From NCBI GenBank assembly GCA_011391125.1, contig JAABRE010000032.1, positions 1-53,099 on the forward strand: 53,099 nt of DNA, read 5' to 3'. Positions within the stretch are counted from its first letter, which is position 1. Every line of letters starts with the position of its first letter. This stretch comes from Synechococcales cyanobacterium S06 (lineage in GTDB: Bacteria; Cyanobacteriota; Cyanobacteriia; Cyanobacteriales; JAABRE01). Positions 8,273 through 17,061 of the stretch are shown here, one piece after another. The notes under the pieces were generated by a model. The model had not been told where the DNA came from. It searched no databases and was given only the letters and a program-made list of their open reading frames with translations. A program made the translations under genes and the position numbers.

Positions 8273-9150
8273 TCTTCATTGACCATTGTTAATTGATCTA
8301 ATCGATCTATTAATTGCATTAAGAACATTACCAATCCTAACATCATCGCTGAATAAACATCTCCTCCCCAACCGTCATGGATTAAATCAAACATTGAGTC
8401 ATTTCCCGCTCCATGAAAATAGGTTAAGAGGGTATTTCTAATAATATTACCAACTACACTAATCATGGTTGTTCCTATTAACATGAGACTAATTTTTTTA
8501 GAACTGCTTAAATTGTCCGTCCAATATAACAAAATTAAAGCGACATAAAGACTGGTAAATAACATCTTTAAACCAGCACAATAGGGCGCAACTTCAACCA
8601 ATCTTCCCCCGATGGTTAAATAAATTTCTTCCACTTGGACATCAATTCCTAATTGGATTAAGATAAAACCTGCACAACTTGCAATGAATTTTTGCAAAGG
8701 TAAGGTATAAGGTGTTAATAAATAGGGAAAGGAATTTGGTGTAGCTAACCAAACTAATAATAAGGGAAAAAACTGTAATTTGAAACCTTTAATTCCCTTT
8801 AAACACAGGCAAATTCCTGTTAACATAAAGGGAAAAGATAGATTGACAAATTCCCTAACTCCGGTGAAATAGAAAATAGCAGCTATTACTAATAAAGATA
8901 TTCCCACCGGATGAGATTTATCCGCTAAATCTTCCCATTTTTGACGATTTTCCCACACAATATAAGTTGCAAAAGGAAACCCAATTAAAGCATAACTGAA
9001 GTATTCATGTTCAATATTGATACTCTTGTTTAACCAACCATCAATCCAAAATGAAATTACGGGAATATAGAGGATTGTTAATAATCCTAGAATGAATAAA
9101 TTAAATAAATTTTGCTCAATAAATACCGGTAATTTTTGTTTAAGCTCCAT
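8269..9150 (-). CDS. crtB: Cyanoexosortase B
   Basis: A multi-pass membrane transpeptidase that processes C-terminal PEP-CTERM signals of exported proteins. The 293-residue product has about eight hydrophobic segments. The catalytic Cys is in VAPYCAGLKM (C191), the Arg in NIIRNTLL (R238), and candidate His residues are H246 (TYFHG) and H258. The sequence WLNKSINIEHEYFSYALIGF and the EVAPYCAGLKMLFTSLYVAL block are those of the cyanobacterial B type as I recall it (symbol crtB in that family, not phytoene synthase). It starts 12 bp after the aminotransferase gene and is probably co-transcribed. A PEP-CTERM protein lies at 13212-13973. Confidence 0.88.
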   Translation of the reverse strand: MELKQKLPVFIEQNLFNLFILGLLTILYIPVISFWIDGWLNKSINIEHEYFSYALIGFPFATYIVWENRQKWEDLADKSHPVGISLLVIAAIFYFTGVREFVNLSFPFMLTGICLCLKGIKGFKLQFFPLLLVWLATPNSFPYLLTPYTLPLQKFIASCAGFILIQLGIDVQVEEIYLTIGGRLVEVAPYCAGLKMLFTSLYVALILLYWTDNLSSSKKISLMLIGTTMISVVGNIIRNTLLTYFHGAGNDSMFDLIHDGWGGDVYSAMMLGLVMFLMQLIDRLDQLTMVNED

Positions 9151-9162
9151 GACATTATATTC

Positions 9163-10296
9163 CTATTTAGTTACTAATGACTTGATTGTTTTAACGACGA
9201 ATTCAATTTGACTTTCCTCTAAACCCGGATACATGGGTAAAGATAAAATTTGTTCAGACAATAATTCAGCATTGGGAAAATTACCTTTATGATAGCCTAA
9301 AAATTTATAAGCGGGTTGTAGGTGACAGGGTAAGGGATAATGAATACCGGTTTGAATACCGGTTTGGGCTAATTTATTTTGTAATTCATCTCTTGTCAGA
9401 GGACAATTTTCAGTAATTCTGATCACATATAAATGATAAACATGACCTTCATTGGCTAAATTTTTTAAGGGAATTATGCCATTATTTTCTAACTCCTGTA
9501 AACCTAAATCATAGAATTTTCCTGCTTTATTTCTCAGGTTATTCCAGTTAGTTAAATGGGGTAATTTTACGTTTAAAATTGCTGCTTGTATGCTATCTAA
9601 ACGGCTATTTGTACCTAATTCTGTGTGTAAATATTTTTGAGGAGCACCATAATTTCTCAAGGTTTTAACTTGTTGCGCTATTTTTTCACTATTAGTAAGA
9701 ACCATTCCACCATTACCAAATGCTCCTAAATTTTTACTGGGATAAAAACTAAAAGCTGAAGCAATTCCCACACTTCCAGCTATGTAATTGTCCCGATGTG
9801 CTAAATGCGCTTGTGCCGCATCTTCAAAGATTAATAAATTATGTTTTTTGGCGAGGTTTAATAATTCCGTTGGCGAAACCATTTGACCATATAAATGAAC
9901 GGGTAAAATCGCCTTAGTTTTATTAGTAATAACCTGATTTATCGCCGATAAATCGATTAAAGCTGTCTCCAAATCACAATCTACTAAAATTGGTTTTGCT
10001 CCTGCTTTTAAGATACCAATAATAGTAGCAATAAAGGTATTACTAGGAACAATTACCTCGTCATTTTGACCGATGCCACAAGCTTGAAGCCCCATGGCAA
10101 TCCCCTCTGTACCGCTTGCTACTCCGACACCATAGCTAACTCCTGATACTGAACTAAAAGCAGCTTCAAACTCAGTTACCGCTTGACCTAAGACAAAATC
10201 TCCCCGATAAATGACAGAATTAATCGCAGTTTTAAACTCATTTTCTAGGGGATTATGCTGATAGGATAAATCGACAAAAGGAATTTTATTTAACAT
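9163..10296 (-). CDS. DegT/DnrJ/EryC1/StrS-family sugar aminotransferase
   Basis: A 377-residue PLP enzyme that would transaminate a nucleotide-linked keto sugar for surface polysaccharide or glycan synthesis. SFYPSKNLGAFGNGG contains the Schiff-base Lys (K188), IFEDAAQAH holds the Asp contacting the PLP ring (D159), and GVASGTEGIAMGL forms the cofactor phosphate site. The C-terminal domain has the usual GIHYPLPCHLQPAY motif. It sits 12 bp upstream of the exosortase gene, a pairing that fits export and decoration of cell-surface material, though that link is inference. The substrate cannot be told. Confidence 0.92.
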   Translation of the reverse strand: MLNKIPFVDLSYQHNPLENEFKTAINSVIYRGDFVLGQAVTEFEAAFSSVSGVSYGVGVASGTEGIAMGLQACGIGQNDEVIVPSNTFIATIIGILKAGAKPILVDCDLETALIDLSAINQVITNKTKAILPVHLYGQMVSPTELLNLAKKHNLLIFEDAAQAHLAHRDNYIAGSVGIASAFSFYPSKNLGAFGNGGMVLTNSEKIAQQVKTLRNYGAPQKYLHTELGTNSRLDSIQAAILNVKLPHLTNWNNLRNKAGKFYDLGLQELENNGIIPLKNLANEGHVYHLYVIRITENCPLTRDELQNKLAQTGIQTGIHYPLPCHLQPAYKFLGYHKGNFPNAELLSEQILSLPMYPGLEESQIEFVVKTIKSLVTK

Positions 10297-10359
10297 AAAA
10301 AAATAAATTGGAGTAAAATTGTATTTTTGTAAAAAAACCTAATATTTTTTGGTTAAATA

Positions 10360-11244
10360 TTAATTTTTGGGGTCAAGTGCATCCCGAAGTCCATCACCAA
10401 TATAATTAAAACTAAGGACCGTTAAAAAGATAGCTAAACCGGGGAAAATTGCCATATAAGGAGCAGAAGTTAGATAATTTTGTGCATCAAATAACATTCT
10501 TCCCCAAGTGGGAACATCCGGGGGAAAACCTAACCCTAAAAAGCTTAAAGTTGACTCGGTTATTATAGCATTACCCACGGATAAAGTGGCCGCCACAATA
10601 ATAATATTTAACATATTGGGTAAAATATGATAAATAATTATTCTAAGAGGATTAGCTCCCATGGAACGTGCAGCCATGACAAATTCCATTTCTCTTAATT
10701 TTAAGAAATTTGCTCTGACTAATCTCGCTACTGACATCCAATTTAAACTGCCAATTACTAAGACTATTAAAATAAAAATACCAGTTTCTGGACCAGCAAT
10801 TTTTTTCAGAGTATCCCGAAATAAGTAAACTATTAATAATAGTAATGGTAACTGAGGTAAAGAGAGAAATAAGTCGGTCAAACGCATTAATAAACTGTCA
10901 ATTATTCCGCCATAAAAACCGGCGATCGCCCCAATTAATGTACCTAAAAAAATGGCTACCAACATAGCAGTAATACCAACAGTTAAAGAAATACGGCCAC
11001 CAACTAAAATGCGTGCCAATTGATCTTGACCTAAGTCATTTGTGCCAAAAGGATGTTGCCAACTAGGGGATAAAGTAGATTGACTAAAATCAATTTTGTC
11101 CATAGACATAGGATAAATTAGCGGACCGATAATCAGACTAATTATTATTATTAATAAACAGATTATTCCGAAGATTGCTGTTTTATTTTGGCTATATTTC
11201 TGCCAAATATTGGCAACTATTTTTGTCAATGGCGATTGATTCAT
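10360..11244 (-). CDS. ABC transporter permease of the OppC/DppC type
   Basis: The 294-residue inner-membrane permease has an OppC-type N-terminal segment (FGIICLLIIIISLIIGPLIY) and five further helices. The ATPase-contact (EAA) loop is MEFVMAARSMGANPLRIIIY followed by HILPNM. The C-terminus LSFNYIGDGLRDALDPK is classic for dipeptide/oligopeptide/nickel uptake permeases. No partner permease, ATPase or binding protein is in the window, so the substrate is unknown; the partners are presumably elsewhere in the genome. It precedes the DegT gene by 63 bp on the same strand. Confidence 0.92.
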   Translation of the reverse strand: MNQSPLTKIVANIWQKYSQNKTAIFGIICLLIIIISLIIGPLIYPMSMDKIDFSQSTLSPSWQHPFGTNDLGQDQLARILVGGRISLTVGITAMLVAIFLGTLIGAIAGFYGGIIDSLLMRLTDLFLSLPQLPLLLLIVYLFRDTLKKIAGPETGIFILIVLVIGSLNWMSVARLVRANFLKLREMEFVMAARSMGANPLRIIIYHILPNMLNIIIVAATLSVGNAIITESTLSFLGLGFPPDVPTWGRMLFDAQNYLTSAPYMAIFPGLAIFLTVLSFNYIGDGLRDALDPKN

Positions 11245-11353
11245 CTATTTTATCCCACCGAATAAATCAAGGTTAAAAAATTTTAAGTGAAAACTGCATA
11301 ATTTTTGCATTCTATCAGGATAAAGAGAAGATAACCCGATCAATCTAAAAACA

Positions 11354-11752
11354 ATGAATTTAGCCGAAAAACAAGCACAAATTAATCAATTAAAACAACT
11401 GTTGAGCTTAAAATTGGATAATCCGCCATCGGTGAAACTGCAAATCAAACAAATTAACCTGATTCAAAAGCAGTTAAAAGCCATTAAAAAAGAGCTTAAT
11501 TTGATGATCAAACAAATCAATCAACAGGCAACACAATCAACTCCTGATAGCATCATTTCCGTTGGTTTAGATTTATTTGGTAAGCGAAAATTAGCCGGTA
11601 GTGTGAGATCACACACTAGAAAAAATATTCAAGTAGAAAAAATTAACTTAAGACAACCCTATTTAGAACTTAAAGACCAGATTGACCAACTAATTTTAGC
11701 CGGAGACCAACTTAAATTAAAAGGAGCAGAATATTTATTAGAAAATAGTTAA
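11354..11752 (+). CDS. Coiled-coil protein, unknown function
   Basis: The 132-residue product is nearly all Lys/Gln/Leu-rich helix. Residues 1-60 form a likely coiled coil (EKQAQINQLKQLLSLKLDNP and following). A short central stretch IISVGLDLFGKRKLAGSVRS is followed by a second helix. There is no signal peptide or membrane segment. I do not recognise a family; it looks like a conserved cyanobacterial hypothetical. It is divergent from the ABC permease by 110 bp. Confidence 0.6.
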   Translation: MNLAEKQAQINQLKQLLSLKLDNPPSVKLQIKQINLIQKQLKAIKKELNLMIKQINQQATQSTPDSIISVGLDLFGKRKLAGSVRSHTRKNIQVEKINLRQPYLELKDQIDQLILAGDQLKLKGAEYLLENS

Positions 11753-11833
11753 ATTTGTCCGTAATTCCTTTAACTACATCTGTAGTAGAGATCAGTATAA
11801 TTTATTAAGCAAATTGAATGTTGGTATCAAGTT

Positions 11834-13072
11834 ATGAAAAACAATAATTTTCCTGTGCTAAAATCTTCGGTTATCGTAGCTGGAATTATCTCCCTTACTG
11901 GATTAATCACGCTTCCTGAAGTTGCTTTGGCCAAAAGTAAAAGTCAAATTGCTCAAAGTGCTATTCCTGTAACGGTACAAATTAATTCCATTTCTGGTGG
12001 TGGTTCTGGTGTTATTATTAATCAAAAAGCGGCACCAGGTGGCACAATTTACACGGTTTTAACTGCTAATCATGTGGTGCAAAATGCGGGTGTAAAATAT
12101 CAGGTTAAAACCCATACTGGTGATACTTATGAGGTAATGAGTGTGGATCATTATCTAAAAAATAAAAGCAAAGACCCTGATTTAGCTGTCATTACTTTTA
12201 AAACTACGGATGTTTATCCTACCGCCAATTTAGGAGATTCCAATCAAGCAGGTTTTGGTTATAGTATTGCTATTTTTGGTTATCCCTATTTAGATGATAA
12301 TCAACAAGCCGAACAACGGCCTTTTGTCTATTCTTCGGGAGAATTGAATAATCCTAAGGGTCAACGCCCCAATGGCTATGACTGGTTATACAATGCTGTT
12401 ACCCAAAAGGGAATGAGTGGTGGTCCTGTTTTTGATGAAAACGGCGCTGTTGTTGCTATTCATGGTCGGGGTGAACAAGTCCAAGGTAAAGCCGCTTTTA
12501 ATGCTGGTATTCCCATCAATACATTTATTGCTTTAGCTCCATATCTACCACGAACTGAGGCGATCGCCTTGAATACACCTTCTAGCAACAGTCCCTATGA
12601 AAGCGGTTCAAATCCAGTCCCCACGGAGAGTGCTTATAATAACAACGATCGCTATGCGGGAGCTTCCCATTTTTATTGTGACGCAACGGGCGAAACGCCG
12701 AAAACCATGGCCCGTAACGTAGTTAATAAACAGGAAATCACTTTAATCGAATGGAAAGAGGACCCGAAATTTAAGTGGTCAATGACACCAAAAGAACGTT
12801 GTCAAACAGTTTCGGGACGTTTTCAAAGGGCTTATTATGAAAATAAATTAGATTATCTGAAAACAGGGGAAAGTGGAGGCCTACCTGTTATTTGTGGTGT
12901 CACGAATGAAGATCAACCCTGTAGCGGAAGTGATGTTTTAGTGACTTTCCAACCCAATACGAATGCACAGGAATGGTTAAATGGCTTTTTGCAAGGTAAT
13001 ACCATGACTGTTAGGGGAGAAACTCAAGGGACAAAAAACATGAGAATGGTACTATCTAATATCTCTGATTAA
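11834..13072 (+). CDS. Exported trypsin-like serine protease fused to a COP23 domain
   Basis: The 412-residue product has a signal peptide or N-terminal anchor (residues 10-33, ending EVALA). A chymotrypsin-fold protease follows, with catalytic residues in LTANHVV (H80), KDPDLAVI (D116) and GMSGGPVF (S195). From about residue 275 it continues into a cysteine-containing COP23-type domain (YCDATGETPKTMARN..., WMTPKERC-like and PVICGV...PCSGSDVLVTF), named after a circadian-oscillating cyanothece protein. The protein should act in the periplasm or lumen. An HIP1 octamer lies within the linker. The gene ends before a clear terminator at 13160. Confidence 0.85.
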   Translation: MKNNNFPVLKSSVIVAGIISLTGLITLPEVALAKSKSQIAQSAIPVTVQINSISGGGSGVIINQKAAPGGTIYTVLTANHVVQNAGVKYQVKTHTGDTYEVMSVDHYLKNKSKDPDLAVITFKTTDVYPTANLGDSNQAGFGYSIAIFGYPYLDDNQQAEQRPFVYSSGELNNPKGQRPNGYDWLYNAVTQKGMSGGPVFDENGAVVAIHGRGEQVQGKAAFNAGIPINTFIALAPYLPRTEAIALNTPSSNSPYESGSNPVPTESAYNNNDRYAGASHFYCDATGETPKTMARNVVNKQEITLIEWKEDPKFKWSMTPKERCQTVSGRFQRAYYENKLDYLKTGESGGLPVICGVTNEDQPCSGSDVLVTFQPNTNAQEWLNGFLQGNTMTVRGETQGTKNMRMVLSNISD

Positions 13073-13159
13073 TAGTCTTCTCTAGCGGTTACGGTTAACC
13101 CAAAACTAACCACCCGCTAATTGAGAAAACGCAATCCAAAACCGATCATACAATCCTTG

Positions 13160-13193
13160 CAGACTAATTATACAATTTAGTCTGTATTTTTTT
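13160..13193 (+). terminator. Intrinsic terminator after the protease gene
   Basis: CAGACTAA (13160-13167) and TTAGTCTG (13177-13184) form a perfect 8-bp stem with a 9-nt loop. It is followed on the plus strand by TATTTTTTT. It is well placed to end the protease transcript before the convergent PEP-CTERM gene. Confidence 0.85.
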
Positions 13194-13211
13194 GTTTGGC
13201 GTTTTCCCCTA

Positions 13212-13973
13212 TTATTGAAGATTGCCTTTACTGACAGCAATACCGATGCCAAAGGCTATACATAATCCTAAAAGACTAGACGATTCGGGAACAGTTTGGG
13301 TTGTATAAGTAGCAAATCCGTTTTGTGTAAAAGAATTATATCCTTGGGTTCCAGTCACATTCCCCGCCAAGGCTTCATTAGAGCGAAAAGCGCTGTTGGC
13401 AATATAAGTGCCAAACAGCGTAAAAGCTTGACCCGATCCCGGTGTTAAGCCAATATTAGCTAAATCGAAGGAAAAAGAGTAGTTAGTGGCTGTACTGTTG
13501 GCTAATGGAGTCAAGTTAACTGAGGTCAAGAAACCAAGGCTGTTAGCCCCTCCTGTTGCCAATGACCAAAGACCCCCAAAGTTATCGCTTGTTGGTCCGA
13601 GAGCAATAACGAAATCAGGGCTGAAATTGGCATCAAAGGTCATTGTACTGCGCTGTGAACCATCAAATCCAGAAATTGCCTTCCGCAACCCATCGGCGCT
13701 ATCGGAAAAACCTGACGTATTTGCAAAGCCACCACTCACGGAATCGATATAAATCACTAAGGCATCGTTGAAGTTGCCGCTACCCCGTGTTAGAGTACCA
13801 GAAACAGTTGAGCCATCGTCGGAAAGGGTCAAGCTGCCTTGTCCGATCGCCCCACCAAAGCCATTGCTTCCATTTCCGTTAAAAACAGCAGCTGAAACCG
13901 GAAGGGAGCAGACAGAGAATCCTAGTGTAGCCATTACTACCAATTTTGGACAAATAGGATGATATTTCATCAT
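13212..13973 (-). CDS. Exported protein with PEP-CTERM sorting signal
   Basis: A 253-residue protein with an N-terminal signal peptide (LVVMATLGFSVCSLPVSAA). The body is rich in Gly, Ser, Asn and Thr and looks like a beta-rich surface or extracellular domain. The C-terminus reads TVPESSSLLGLCIAFGIGIA and ends VSKGNLQ. This is the three-part PEP-CTERM signal (PE motif, hydrophobic helix, short basic tail) recognised by exosortases. The cyanoexosortase at 8269-9150 is therefore its likely processing enzyme. The function of the mature domain is unknown. Confidence 0.82.
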   Translation of the reverse strand: MMKYHPICPKLVVMATLGFSVCSLPVSAAVFNGNGSNGFGGAIGQGSLTLSDDGSTVSGTLTRGSGNFNDALVIYIDSVSGGFANTSGFSDSADGLRKAISGFDGSQRSTMTFDANFSPDFVIALGPTSDNFGGLWSLATGGANSLGFLTSVNLTPLANSTATNYSFSFDLANIGLTPGSGQAFTLFGTYIANSAFRSNEALAGNVTGTQGYNSFTQNGFATYTTQTVPESSSLLGLCIAFGIGIAVSKGNLQ

Positions 13974-14158
13974 AATTCTTGCGATTATTCAAAAATTTGG
14001 TTTCTACAGACAGAGTATATCTCTTGAATGGAGATGTGACAAGTGCAGATTTCTATTCAAAACGCGCTCTTATTAGATTTCTCTAGTTTTTAACGAGCGG
14101 TAAAGGCTTAAATTGAAGTTAAAAACATGGCTTGACAAAATGCAAGGATGATGCTGTG

Positions 14159-14192
14159 TAGGTTAGTTTTGGCGATCGCCAAAACTAACCTA
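14159..14192. repeat. Perfect 34-bp palindrome centred on an HIP1 octamer
   Basis: TAGGTTAGTTTTGGCGATCG is followed by its exact mirror, centred on GGCGATCGCC. It begins one base past the stop codon of the PBP2 gene, so it may act as a hairpin 3' end for that transcript, but no T-run follows on the minus strand. The rest of the 13974-14193 spacer shows nothing. Confidence 0.85.
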
Positions 14193-14193
14193 T

Positions 14194-15999
14194 TTATTTG
14201 GCGGGTTTTTTCTTGAAATAAACCTCCATAACTTGACGGACTTTTGGTCCTTGAGTAGAACCACCACCACCACCGGAATGTTCCCCAAAGGCCACCACGA
14301 CTATTTCGGGTTTGTCGTAGGGAGCAAAACCGCCAAACCAAGTGTGTACCTGTTTCGGAGGTGCTTCTGCTGTACCACTTTTGCCAGCAGCTGGCGGTAA
14401 CGTTGGGGTGTTTAAAGCTTTACCAGTTCCTCCATCCACCACTGCTCGCAGCCCTTTTCTTAGGGTGTCAACGGTGCTAGGTTTCAGGTTGAGGGATTGT
14501 TTCCATTCCTTCGCGTCTCGATTATCTTTCAATAAATGGGGTTTTACTCGATAACCGCCATTGGCCGGAACGGCAAACATAACCGCAATTTGTAAAGGTG
14601 TAGCTTGGGTGAAACCTTGACCAATGGACATATTGACGGTATCTCCTTCTGACCAGTCCCAGTTATAAACTCGTTTTTTCCATTCTCCATCGGCAATTAG
14701 GCCTTTTGCTTCATCTGGTAATTCGATGCCGGTTCTTTCGCCAAAACCATAGCGACGAGACCAGTCAATTAAAGCAGGTCCGCGTACCCCTCGTCCTACT
14801 TGACCAAAAAAGGTATTACTACTCATGGCCATGGCCCTCACATGGCCAATTGGTCCGAAACCGGCTCTATTCCAGTCATGGAATCTCACTCCAGCCACGG
14901 CAATGTATGCGGAAGTCCTTAAAATGACATTCGGGGGGAATTTGCCCGTTTCCATTCCAGCGGTAGCTGTGACGATTTTAAACGTGGAAGCTGGTGGAAA
15001 TCCCCGCATCGCTCTATTGATAAAAGGATCGCCTTTGGCCTGTAATTTTTTCCAAATGTCGGGAGTGACTCGTCCGGAAAAGACGTTAGGATCAAATTTG
15101 GGGTTGCTGACCATGGCCAATACGCCGCCATCTCTGGGATCTAGGGCAACAATAGCCCCCAATTTATCGCCTAATGCTGCTTCGGCGGCTTTTTGTAATT
15201 CTAAATCAAGGGTGAGGGTGACATCATTACCCGCTTTGGGTTGGATTTCTTCTAATAGTCGCACGGTTTTTCCCGCTCCGTTAACTTCGACTTGTTGACC
15301 TCCCCATTCTCCCCGCAGTTGTGACTCGAAAGCTGATTCCACACCCATTTTGCCGATAATATCACCCATGCGATAGCCTTCGGCTTTTTTCTCTTTTAAG
15401 GTTTCCGCATCAATTTCTCTGGTATAGCCCAAAACGTGGGAGGCCATTTCTTTGTGGGGATAGTAGCGCAAAGAATCGATGTCGATTTTAACCCCATCCA
15501 ATTCTTGGTGATATTCTTCAATGGCGGTCATTTGCTCAGGGGTAAGGTTTCGCGCTATTCTCACGATGGTGGAAGAAGTGTAGCCTGCTTGTTCCACGGT
15601 GCGCTGTATTTCGGTTTCTGGTATGCCTAAAATTTCAGATAAACGACGTAGGGTTGTTGGCCACGTTTCTTTTTTCTGGGCAATCGGCCAAATAAAGGCC
15701 GAATAAGATAAACGTGTGCTTGCTAATACTTTACCATGGCGATCGAAAATATTTCCTCGGACTGGTGGTTTTGGAATAATTCGAATGCGGTTATCATCAG
15801 CTTGTTGTAAATATTTTTTACCATTTAAGAGTTGTAGATAAGCCAAACGCGTACCCATACCACCAAACAAAAATAAACTTACTAACAGCATGATAAACAC
15901 CGATTGATATTGGTTACCAACGCTTAGTTCTCTTTTGTTATCTTGTTTACGGACATTTGATTTTTGTTTTTTGCCAGAAGAAGGTTGAAAGATCGTCAT
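14194..15999 (-). CDS. mrdA: Penicillin-binding protein 2 (peptidoglycan transpeptidase)
   Basis: This class B PBP cross-links peptidoglycan during side-wall growth. The 601 residues comprise a cytosolic tail, one membrane anchor (about 33-47), a dimerisation region starting PPVRGNIFDRHGKVLAS, and a transpeptidase domain. The active-site motifs are STFK (338-341), SSN (393-395) and KSGT (540-543). The length and the IIGKMGVESAFE block fit MrdA rather than FtsI. No rodA or mreBCD gene is adjacent. The coding strand has a palindrome just past the stop. Confidence 0.93.
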   Translation of the reverse strand: MTIFQPSSGKKQKSNVRKQDNKRELSVGNQYQSVFIMLLVSLFLFGGMGTRLAYLQLLNGKKYLQQADDNRIRIIPKPPVRGNIFDRHGKVLASTRLSYSAFIWPIAQKKETWPTTLRRLSEILGIPETEIQRTVEQAGYTSSTIVRIARNLTPEQMTAIEEYHQELDGVKIDIDSLRYYPHKEMASHVLGYTREIDAETLKEKKAEGYRMGDIIGKMGVESAFESQLRGEWGGQQVEVNGAGKTVRLLEEIQPKAGNDVTLTLDLELQKAAEAALGDKLGAIVALDPRDGGVLAMVSNPKFDPNVFSGRVTPDIWKKLQAKGDPFINRAMRGFPPASTFKIVTATAGMETGKFPPNVILRTSAYIAVAGVRFHDWNRAGFGPIGHVRAMAMSSNTFFGQVGRGVRGPALIDWSRRYGFGERTGIELPDEAKGLIADGEWKKRVYNWDWSEGDTVNMSIGQGFTQATPLQIAVMFAVPANGGYRVKPHLLKDNRDAKEWKQSLNLKPSTVDTLRKGLRAVVDGGTGKALNTPTLPPAAGKSGTAEAPPKQVHTWFGGFAPYDKPEIVVVAFGEHSGGGGGSTQGPKVRQVMEVYFKKKPAK

Positions 16000-16143
16000 A
16001 TAATCAAGGTATTTTAAACCATTTACTCTTATTAACTATTTTTGTTTAATTTTATCAGTATTGTGAAAATATTCAGGATTTTTGCCCTTCATAAAATGAT
16101 TAATTTTATTAGCTTAATTTATATTATCAAATTAATTCTGATC

Positions 16144-16234
16144 TAGCATTTTCTGATTAAGTATTATATACCCCTCACCCCCTCATCCCAAAGGGAGAGG
16201 AGGAAAAAGAGGCCAAATATCAAAAAAAATGCTA
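16144..16234. repeat. Family D MITE-like element overlapping a gene end
   Basis: Ends TAGCATTTTCTGAT and ATCAAAAAAAATGCTA are imperfect inverted repeats. The centre is the G/C-skewed CCCCTCATCCCAAAGGGAGAGG. Related copies lie at 19177-19279 and 20192-20296. The right end overlaps the stop codon of the DALR gene: on the minus strand the repeat's TAG is the stop. Confidence 0.75.
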
Positions 16235-17011
16235 TAATTGCTGGAGTAATAAGTAGGTTAAATAAACTAATCGTAATCTAGCTTGAGCTAAAGGCAAATT
16301 TTCCTGTTTTACAGAACCAAAAATGCGACAATATCTTTCAAATTCCCAGAATATTTCACTTAATTTTCTCCCTAATTTGAGAGATTTTTTTTGGTCTTTC
16401 CAGTTATCAATAACTGTTATTATTTCACTAATTAAATTTTTTTCTTCCTGCTTAAATAATAAAGAATAGTGATTTTCTTCTGGTTTTATCCAGCATAAAG
16501 TCATCAGATTATACTCACTATTTTTTAGTTTAATTAATTGCTGCTCTTGACCTAAATTTAGTAAGGAATAACAACGATTTAAGGTTAACTTAATTAAAAA
16601 TGTCTCATTATTTTCTATATTTTTACTTGTCTTTTTTCCTTGATTTTCAAAGATTTTTTTCGCTACAATATCTAAATAAATATCAATATTTTCGATCATA
16701 AACTCAATCATTCCTGATGGTAACACAGAAATAGTAATATCTAAATTTGGTGCTTTTTCACCAGGTAATTTAGTTAGTTCAGTCACCAAATTATGGGCAA
16801 TTTCTACGGATTTTAAACTTGTTTTACTCGCCAAATAAAGGGCGATCGCACTACGATAAGTTACATTGGTATAATTTTTACACTGAGATAACCGTATCTC
16901 TGATAAGGTCTCAGAATCGGCTAAAGTTCCGATGCTCCTTAACTTAGCTTCGATTAATTCCTGAAGATAAATGCCATTTAAACCAAGAAAAGCAGGTATT
17001 TTTTGATACAT
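16232..17011 (-). CDS. DALR anticodon-binding-domain protein (arginyl-tRNA synthetase C-terminus-like)
   Basis: The 259-residue product lacks any aminoacyl-tRNA synthetase catalytic motif (no HIGH or KMSKS). Its C-terminal third, including the terminal LAQARLRLVYLTYLLLQQL, resembles the DALR helical domain that closes arginyl- and glycyl-tRNA synthetases. N-terminal residues 1-125 are of unknown fold. Such free-standing proteins occur in cyanobacteria; their role is unknown. It is divergent from the Crp/Fnr gene, with 50 bp between starts, so the two probably share a control region. Family assignment is by eye. Confidence 0.55.
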   Translation of the reverse strand: MYQKIPAFLGLNGIYLQELIEAKLRSIGTLADSETLSEIRLSQCKNYTNVTYRSAIALYLASKTSLKSVEIAHNLVTELTKLPGEKAPNLDITISVLPSGMIEFMIENIDIYLDIVAKKIFENQGKKTSKNIENNETFLIKLTLNRCYSLLNLGQEQQLIKLKNSEYNLMTLCWIKPEENHYSLLFKQEEKNLISEIITVIDNWKDQKKSLKLGRKLSEIFWEFERYCRIFGSVKQENLPLAQARLRLVYLTYLLLQQL

Positions 17012-17061
17012 GAGACAGTGTATAATATTTAAGTATAACTTTTATTTTCTAATTTTTAAAT

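Noticed and set aside
14825-15298. 157-codon plus-strand open frame inside PBP2
   Set aside because: Antisense to the transpeptidase domain; no ribosome-binding site or recognisable motif.
16000-16143. A possible small gene after PBP2's start side
   Set aside because: AT-rich spacer with no open frame or motif.
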